A DNA stretch of 64,000 nt from Archangium sp. GTDB taxonomy: Bacteria; Myxococcota; Myxococcia; Myxococcales; Myxococcaceae. The notes beneath the pieces are model-generated. The model was not told where the DNA came from and ran no database searches. It was given only the letters and a program-made list of their open reading frames with translations. The position numbers and the translations under genes are program-made. The stretch covers positions 1-64,000 of the forward strand of contig JAUYRZ010000053.1 in the NCBI GenBank assembly GCA_030695565.1. Reading direction: 5' to 3'. Shown one piece after another: positions 59,644 through 64,000 of this stretch. Every line of letters begins with the position of its first letter. Position 1 is the stretch's first letter.

Positions 59644-61101
59644 ATGTCAGAGACGACACGCGACAAAGTGAGCGGAGATGCGCTCTTCATCTTGAAGAGC
59701 CTCAAGGAGAACGTGCGGCTCGGGCGTTCCAACAAGCTCGCTGACGTGAAGATGGGCCTGGAGAACTCGGTCTCGCTCGAGTTCGACAGCTACTTCTTCT
59801 TCTTGCGAAAATTTCACTACATCGCGATGGATCGCGAAGCCCAGCTCAAGCTGACGGATCAGGGCGACCGCGTGACCTCGGGTGAAGAGGTGGAGCGGTT
59901 CGGCGGAGAGATCGCCGACTTCTTCGCCGAGCAGATCACCGACGGGCAGCCGCCGCCCCCGCCGCTCGAAGACGAGCCGGCCTATCAGTCGAGCCCTCCG
60001 GCGCCTCCCATCGCGCCGCCTCCCCCGCTGCCTGCCACCGACATCTCCATGGAGTCGAACCCGATGCCCCAGCCTCCCAACCGTGGTGGTCGCAAGAACC
60101 AGGACGACGGCTTTCCCCAGGTCACCGCGCCCGAAGTGCGCTCGAGCGGTGGGTACGGCAATCCGCCCCCGCCGCCGCCCGCGCCGATGCAGCTGACCGC
60201 GGCCGTGCAGGTCTCCAGCCCGTCGGGCATGAGCTCGCCCGGCACAAAGGGGCAGGATCTCGATCTTCGCTACCAGAAGAATGATCAGCTGGGCTCGGGC
60301 CCGCTGGGCACCGTCTACAAGGGCAAGCACAACGCGCTGGGCCTCGACGTGTGCGTGAAGGAGCTCAAGGACATCTTCGGCTACTTCTCGTTCTTGCAGC
60401 GCGGCGAGGTGATCAAACGCCTCAAGAAAGAACTCTGCGCGCAGGCGCAGGTGCGTCACCCCGGCATCGTGCAGGTGCTCGATCAGAACACCGACGTGGC
60501 GCGGCCGTACTTCGTGATGGAGCTGCTCAAGGGCAGCCTGCGCGAGAAGCTCGACGCGGCCGGCGGCAAGGGCATCCCGGTGCCGCACGCGATGCGCTAC
60601 TTCCTGCAGATCGCCTACGCGATGCGCGCGGCGCACCAGCAGGGCCTGACGCACCACAACGTGAAGCCCGAGAACGTGCTGTTCGACGCCTGGGGTAACG
60701 CGAAGATCGGCGACTTCGGCCTGGGCCGGGTGATCGAGGTCGATCAGAGCAAGGGCATGCCCCAGGTGTTCGTGGGCACCGGCGGCATGGGCTACATGAG
60801 CCCCGAGCTGATCAGCCGCTCGAAAGAAGCAGGCCCGTCGAGCGACGTGTACGGCCTGGGCATTCTCCTCTACGAAATGCTCACCGGTCAGATCCCCGGC
60901 CGCCGCAGCCCGCTGCCGTCCGAGATCAACTCCGACGTGCCCAGCAAGATGGATCCCATCTTCGACAAGATGACGCAGGACCGGAAAGACTCGCGCTACC
61001 CCGACTTCGAGGCGGTGTTCGAGGACTTCTATTCTGCGTTCGCCGACAAGACGTACCTGGCGCGTGGTGACCTGCTGATGTGGAGCGAGCTGGCTTCGTA
61101 A
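59644..61101 (+). CDS. Kinase-fold protein with Asn in place of the catalytic Asp
   Basis: The 485-residue protein has an N-terminal domain of about 95 residues that looks like a small winged helix (ALFILKSLKENVRLGRSNKL), a Pro-rich linker with PPPPP runs, and a C-terminal Ser/Thr-kinase domain. Gly loop LGSGPLG, Lys239 and DFG (357-359) are present. The catalytic loop reads HHNVKPEN, so the HRD Asp is Asn339 (codon AAC at 60658-60660). Phosphotransfer is therefore expected to be weak or absent and the protein may act as a scaffold or regulator. It lies behind a receiver protein gene. No membrane helix was seen. Confidence 0.9.
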   Translation: MSETTRDKVSGDALFILKSLKENVRLGRSNKLADVKMGLENSVSLEFDSYFFFLRKFHYIAMDREAQLKLTDQGDRVTSGEEVERFGGEIADFFAEQITDGQPPPPPLEDEPAYQSSPPAPPIAPPPPLPATDISMESNPMPQPPNRGGRKNQDDGFPQVTAPEVRSSGGYGNPPPPPPAPMQLTAAVQVSSPSGMSSPGTKGQDLDLRYQKNDQLGSGPLGTVYKGKHNALGLDVCVKELKDIFGYFSFLQRGEVIKRLKKELCAQAQVRHPGIVQVLDQNTDVARPYFVMELLKGSLREKLDAAGGKGIPVPHAMRYFLQIAYAMRAAHQQGLTHHNVKPENVLFDAWGNAKIGDFGLGRVIEVDQSKGMPQVFVGTGGMGYMSPELISRSKEAGPSSDVYGLGILLYEMLTGQIPGRRSPLPSEINSDVPSKMDPIFDKMTQDRKDSRYPDFEAVFEDFYSAFADKTYLARGDLLMWSELAS

Positions 61102-61127
61102 GCGCGCACGACGGAGGCGGGCGAGTA

Positions 61128-61730
61128 TCAGCTCGCCTGCTGCTCGCGCGCTGCGGTCAGCACGGAGTCGAGCCTTGAGGCGAGGTTTTCGCCGCGGTCG
61201 AACCCTCTGGCCACGATCAACCCCAGGTTCGCTCGAACCACCTCGAGGTCGAGGGCTGGGTTCACCAAGACCAGATTCACTGCATCCATCCGATCCTGTG
61301 GGCGCCGCTCACTCATCGAAAGAACTTTCATCGCCAGCAATTCCTCGGCGCGCGCGACGGGAAGATCGCCAGCGGCGGCGATGCGTACCGGTTGCGCGCG
61401 CTCCACGATCTCCTGCTCGATGCCGCAGGTGGCTGCGATGAGATCGACGATCAGACCAGCAGGCGTCGCGAGTCGAGCGGTGGACAGCCGAAGCCTCGAT
61501 TCGTGCTCGACGAGCGCAACAGTTCGGTAGCCGAGCGCGCCGAGGTCAAACACCAGCGTCTCCATGTCTCGATCGTTCAGCACCACGACGACGACATCGA
61601 CATCGCGAGTGAAGCGCGGCTCACCGCGAACTGAGACCGCCAAGCCACCGACCACGGCGAAAGCCCGTTTGGCGGCTCGGAGCGCGTCCGCTATCGAGCG
61701 CAAGCCTGTGAAAATTGAATCGTTAGTCAC
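61128..61730 (-). CDS. AbiEii/MenA-type nucleotidyltransferase toxin-like protein
   Basis: GTG 61728-61730 gives a 200-residue protein with the nucleotidyltransferase signature: AVVGGLAVSVRGEPRFTRDVDVVV, in which Gly-Gly and the DVD pair bind nucleotide and metal. A later Asp (LIVDLIAAT) and a helical C-terminus with AEELLAMKVLSMSERRPQDRMD complete the pattern. Proteins of this group include toxins that modify tRNA or other targets, as well as harmless relatives. The start overlaps the stop of the small gene upstream by 8 bases, the arrangement expected of a toxin-antitoxin pair. Confidence 0.8.
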   Translation of the reverse strand: MTNDSIFTGLRSIADALRAAKRAFAVVGGLAVSVRGEPRFTRDVDVVVVVLNDRDMETLVFDLGALGYRTVALVEHESRLRLSTARLATPAGLIVDLIAATCGIEQEIVERAQPVRIAAAGDLPVARAEELLAMKVLSMSERRPQDRMDAVNLVLVNPALDLEVVRANLGLIVARGFDRGENLASRLDSVLTAAREQQAS

Positions 61731-61914
61731 GCTTGTCCAGCCACCGGCGAAGTTCTTCCTCGATCGCGGCGTCTGTTGCGTTGGGCTTCCGGGCGCGAAG
61801 TCCTGCACGCCGCAGCTCGATGCCCAGACTCATGAGCTCCACCGTTTGGACGAGCTTGTCCGAGGGCGATGTGCGCCGCGCCCGTTCGATATCGTCGCGT
61901 CGAAGTGAGTCCAC
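61723..61914 (-). CDS. Small antitoxin-like partner protein
   Basis: This 63-residue, charged, helical protein (VDSLRRDDIERARRTSPSDK...DAAIEEELRRWLDKRD) begins at GTG 61912-61914 and overlaps the following nucleotidyltransferase gene. Small helical genes in this position often encode antitoxins; the sequence resembles the upstream partner seen with many DUF-type nucleotidyltransferases, but I cannot name the family. It is too short for fold prediction beyond two or three helices. Confidence 0.65.
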   Translation of the reverse strand: MDSLRRDDIERARRTSPSDKLVQTVELMSLGIELRRAGLRARKPNATDAAIEEELRRWLDKRD

Positions 61915-62052
61915 GTGGAAACGGTAGGCCTCTGCCCTGCCTGGAGCAAGCCCTGCGCCTGCACGAACATCTGAGCCGCTCGAAGTCGCGGTACTGTGTG
62001 CTTCGTTTTCGCTGAGAAGTTGCAGACGTACCTGCCTACTCTCGCGCGACGG

Positions 62053-63003
62053 ATGGTCACCTACACGCTCGTCACCTGTCCGCAGTGCAACGCGCCGCTG
62101 CCGAAGCTGGCCCCGACGGGTGTGATGCATTGCGACTACTGCGGCGTCGCGCTCGTGCCCACCGCTGGTGGCGTGCGGTTGATGCAACCGCCGGAGATGG
62201 ACCTGCCCGAACCCGGCCGCACGCGCCTGTGGGCTGGTGGGCGGCGGTACATTCTCGACGGGCGCATCGCGAAGGGCAGCTCCAGTGACGTCTTTCTGGC
62301 GCGCTTCGATCACCGGCTCTCCGAGCGCGTGGTGGTGAAGATGCTGCGCGCGGCCGATGATCTCGATGTCTTCACCCACGAGTGGGAGGTGCTCTCGGCG
62401 CTTCAACGCGCCACGCGCGATGGCACTGCGCATTTCTCCCGCTTGATGCCCTCACCGGTCGCGTTCGGAGAAGCACGCCTCGGAATCCACGGCACCGAAG
62501 GCACGCGTCAGGTGATGGTGCTCGGGCTCGCGTCGGGCTTCGTGCACACCTTCGATGACGTGCGCGCGGAGTACCCGGGTGGAGTTCCCGCCGGCGCGTC
62601 GATCTGGTTGTGGAAGCGCGTGCTCGAGTCGTTGGCGTGGCTGCATGGCGCGGGCTGGGTGCACGCCGCGGTGTTGCCGGATCACCTGCTGGTGCACGCG
62701 CGTGATCACGGAGTTCGTCTGATTGGCTTCTCCTGCGCGACCCGCATCGGCGAAACGGTGAAGGTGACCGCGGGTGGCCTCTCGCCCGGCGTGGAGGCGC
62801 TGCCCGCCCTCGATTTCTCCATGAGTGCGCGCGCGGTGCAGGCGCTCCTCGGCCCCTCAGTGCCCGCACCTCTGCAGCACCTGCTGGATCGCGCCGCGAG
62901 CTTCTCCGACGGATGGGCGCTCATCGCCGAAGTCGATCGGGTGGCCCGGGAAGTCTTCGGCCCACCGAAGTACGTGCCGTTTTCGATGCCTGGTTGGAAC
63001 TAA
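62053..63003 (+). CDS. Zinc-ribbon pseudokinase
   Basis: The 316-residue protein has an N-terminal zinc ribbon with Cys9, Cys12, Cys27 and Cys30 (CPQC...CDYC), then a kinase fold: AKGSSSDVFLARF as the degenerate Gly loop, Lys96, and ...GAGWVHAAVLPDHLLV. The HRD motif is HAA (204-206) and DFG is GFS (225-227), so the catalytic and metal-binding Asp are both missing. It should bind rather than phosphorylate. The VWA gene follows after 24 bases, so the two may form a regulatory complex. The ATG at 62053 avoids a longer frame that begins inside the upstream spacer. Confidence 0.85.
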   Translation: MVTYTLVTCPQCNAPLPKLAPTGVMHCDYCGVALVPTAGGVRLMQPPEMDLPEPGRTRLWAGGRRYILDGRIAKGSSSDVFLARFDHRLSERVVVKMLRAADDLDVFTHEWEVLSALQRATRDGTAHFSRLMPSPVAFGEARLGIHGTEGTRQVMVLGLASGFVHTFDDVRAEYPGGVPAGASIWLWKRVLESLAWLHGAGWVHAAVLPDHLLVHARDHGVRLIGFSCATRIGETVKVTAGGLSPGVEALPALDFSMSARAVQALLGPSVPAPLQHLLDRAASFSDGWALIAEVDRVAREVFGPPKYVPFSMPGWN

Positions 63004-63027
63004 CGCCGCACCGCAAGGAGCTTTCCC

Positions 63028-63909
63028 ATGGGTTACGGGTCGTACAGCTACGAAGCGCATCAGGCGATCACCACCAGCCGCGCGGGCCAGTCGGCCGCCG
63101 CGGTCTTCAAGGGCACGGTGGTCGACCCGAAGATGGATCCGAAGGGCGTGAAGTACCGCGAGTCGCGCGACAGCAAGGACAACCCCGACTCCCTGGGCAT
63201 CGTCTTCGCGCTCGACATCAGCGGCTCGATGGCCAGCATTCCCGTCGACATCGCCACCAAGCAGCTGCCTGGCTTCATGAAGTTGCTCACCGACGCGAAG
63301 GTGGCGAGCCCGCAAGTGCTCTTCGCGGCGTTGACCGACGTGTCGGGCGATGGACGGCCGCTGCAGGTCGGCCAGTTCGAGACCACCGCCGAGCTGATGG
63401 ATCGTTGGCTCACCAAGTGTTCGCTCAAGGGCGGCGGCGACGAGCTCTACGAGCTGGCGTTCCACTTCTTCGCGCGCCACGTCGCGATGGACTGCTGGGA
63501 GAAGCGTCAGCGCAAGGGCTACCTCTTCATGACGGGCGACGAGCCCTCCAACACCACGCTCACCGGTGCGTTGGTGAAGAAGTGGATCGGCACCGACGTG
63601 CAAGACATGGCGCTCGACGCGGTGATCACCGACGTGCGGCGCACGTTCCACCCGTTCTTCATCGCGCCTGATCGCAAGCGTGGTGCGGGCGTCTCTGCTT
63701 TCTGGACGCCCTACCTTCGCGAGTCGTTCATCGTGCTCGATGATCCCGCCGACACCTGCGCGGCCGCGGCCGGCCTGGTCGCGCTGGGGGAAGGCGCCGT
63801 GTCGGGGCTCGCTCAGCTCGAAGCCAGCCTCACCAAGTCAGGCAATACGCGCGCGAAGCAGGTGACCGAAGCGCTGCGGCCCTGGGCCACGGCCAACGGG
63901 AAGGCGTGA
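63028..63909 (+). CDS. VWA domain protein with intact MIDAS motif
   Basis: The 293-residue protein, preceded by AAGGAG, has the metal-ion-dependent adhesion site DISGSM (residues 63-68), later supporting residues in ALTDVSGDG, and FMTGDEPSN. Bases before the VWA encode a conserved N-terminus, MGYGSYSYEAHQAITTSRAG. This head recurs in the partial gene that follows. It lacks a signal peptide, so the protein is cytoplasmic. VWA proteins of this sort often assemble with ATPases or kinases; here the upstream pseudokinase is the obvious partner. Ligand unknown. Confidence 0.9.
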   Translation: MGYGSYSYEAHQAITTSRAGQSAAAVFKGTVVDPKMDPKGVKYRESRDSKDNPDSLGIVFALDISGSMASIPVDIATKQLPGFMKLLTDAKVASPQVLFAALTDVSGDGRPLQVGQFETTAELMDRWLTKCSLKGGGDELYELAFHFFARHVAMDCWEKRQRKGYLFMTGDEPSNTTLTGALVKKWIGTDVQDMALDAVITDVRRTFHPFFIAPDRKRGAGVSAFWTPYLRESFIVLDDPADTCAAAAGLVALGEGAVSGLAQLEASLTKSGNTRAKQVTEALRPWATANGKA

Positions 63910-63910
63910 C

Positions 63911-64000
63911 GTGGGGTACGGCGCGTACAGCTACGAAGCCCACGCGGCGCTCACCTCGGTGCGAGCGACGAAGCCCACGCAGCAGCTCTTCGCGCAGCGC
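63911..64000 (+). CDS. Tandem paralogue of the VWA protein (cut by window end)
   Basis: GTG 63911 opens a frame reading MGYGAYSYEAHAALTSVRAT, very close to the head of the previous VWA protein (MGYGSYSYEAHQAITTSRAG). It begins one base after the upstream stop and runs to the end of the window, so only 30 residues are seen. A tandem duplication of the VWA gene is likely; the MIDAS part lies beyond the window. Confidence 0.8.
   Translation, partial: MGYGAYSYEAHAALTSVRATKPTQQLFAQR

Overview
The window is GC-rich DNA from a member of the Myxococcota, probably close to Myxococcus, Stigmatella or Corallococcus. This rests on gene content, not on a database match. The evidence is the many lipoproteins with Asp-Ala-Gly or Cys-rich spacers after the lipobox, several Ser/Thr kinases, the TIGR02996, choice-of-anchor D, FG-GAP and DUF1501 families, and a sigma54 response regulator gene next to the end of a nuo operon. 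No CRISPR array, rRNA, tRNA or complete insertion sequence was seen. Most long ORFs opposite real genes are GC-driven shadows and were left out.

Layout. Bases 1-1.9 kb are accessory: what looks like an IS end, a truncated Cys-rich lipoprotein gene, a small immunity-like protein and a DUF1877 protein. 2-9.6 kb holds an Lhr-type helicase, a small TIM-barrel/TIGR02996 pair and a SohB-type protease. 9.6-10 kb is a tandem-repeat spacer. 10-19.3 kb (minus strand) is a tightly packed five-gene operon for exported proteins: a DUF1588-like CxxCH protein, a lipoprotein, a Tat-exported DUF1501 protein, a propeller-plus-CxxCH lipoprotein and a large FG-GAP lipoprotein. 19.4-27.9 kb has DUF420, HutF, ArgE and several lipoproteins. 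27.9-40.5 kb starts with a sigma/anti-sigma pair and continues with two parallel envelope modules. One is caspase-like protein, membrane protein, Ig-like lipoprotein and anchor-D protein. The other is Ser/Thr kinase, membrane protein and anchor-D lipoprotein. 40.6-44.9 kb has a phosphoribosyltransferase, SelB and a sigma54 response regulator.

44.9-45.6 kb is a noncoding region with two paralogous small RNA genes. Each has a -24/-12-like promoter, an upstream TTTC-N6-GAAA dyad and an intrinsic terminator. From memory, this is the position of the developmental sRNA gene pxr in M. xanthus, between a sigma54 regulator gene and a NADH dehydrogenase gene. I regard this as the most interesting locus.

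45.6-53.8 kb (minus strand) is nuoE-F-J-K-L-M-N, without nuoA-D, G, H or I. 53.8-59.1 kb has a ceramidase-family protein, a PQQ-like propeller protein and an exported HExxH metalloprotease with a companion lipoprotein. 59.2-64 kb is a signalling region: a receiver protein, a kinase-fold protein whose catalytic Asp is Asn, a two-gene toxin-antitoxin-like nucleotidyltransferase pair, a zinc-ribbon pseudokinase and two tandem VWA proteins, the second cut by the window end.

A family of palindromic CCCTCTCC/GGAGAGGG elements is scattered through the spacers. One copy has inserted in frame inside the helicase gene. A different palindromic element is duplicated in frame inside selB.
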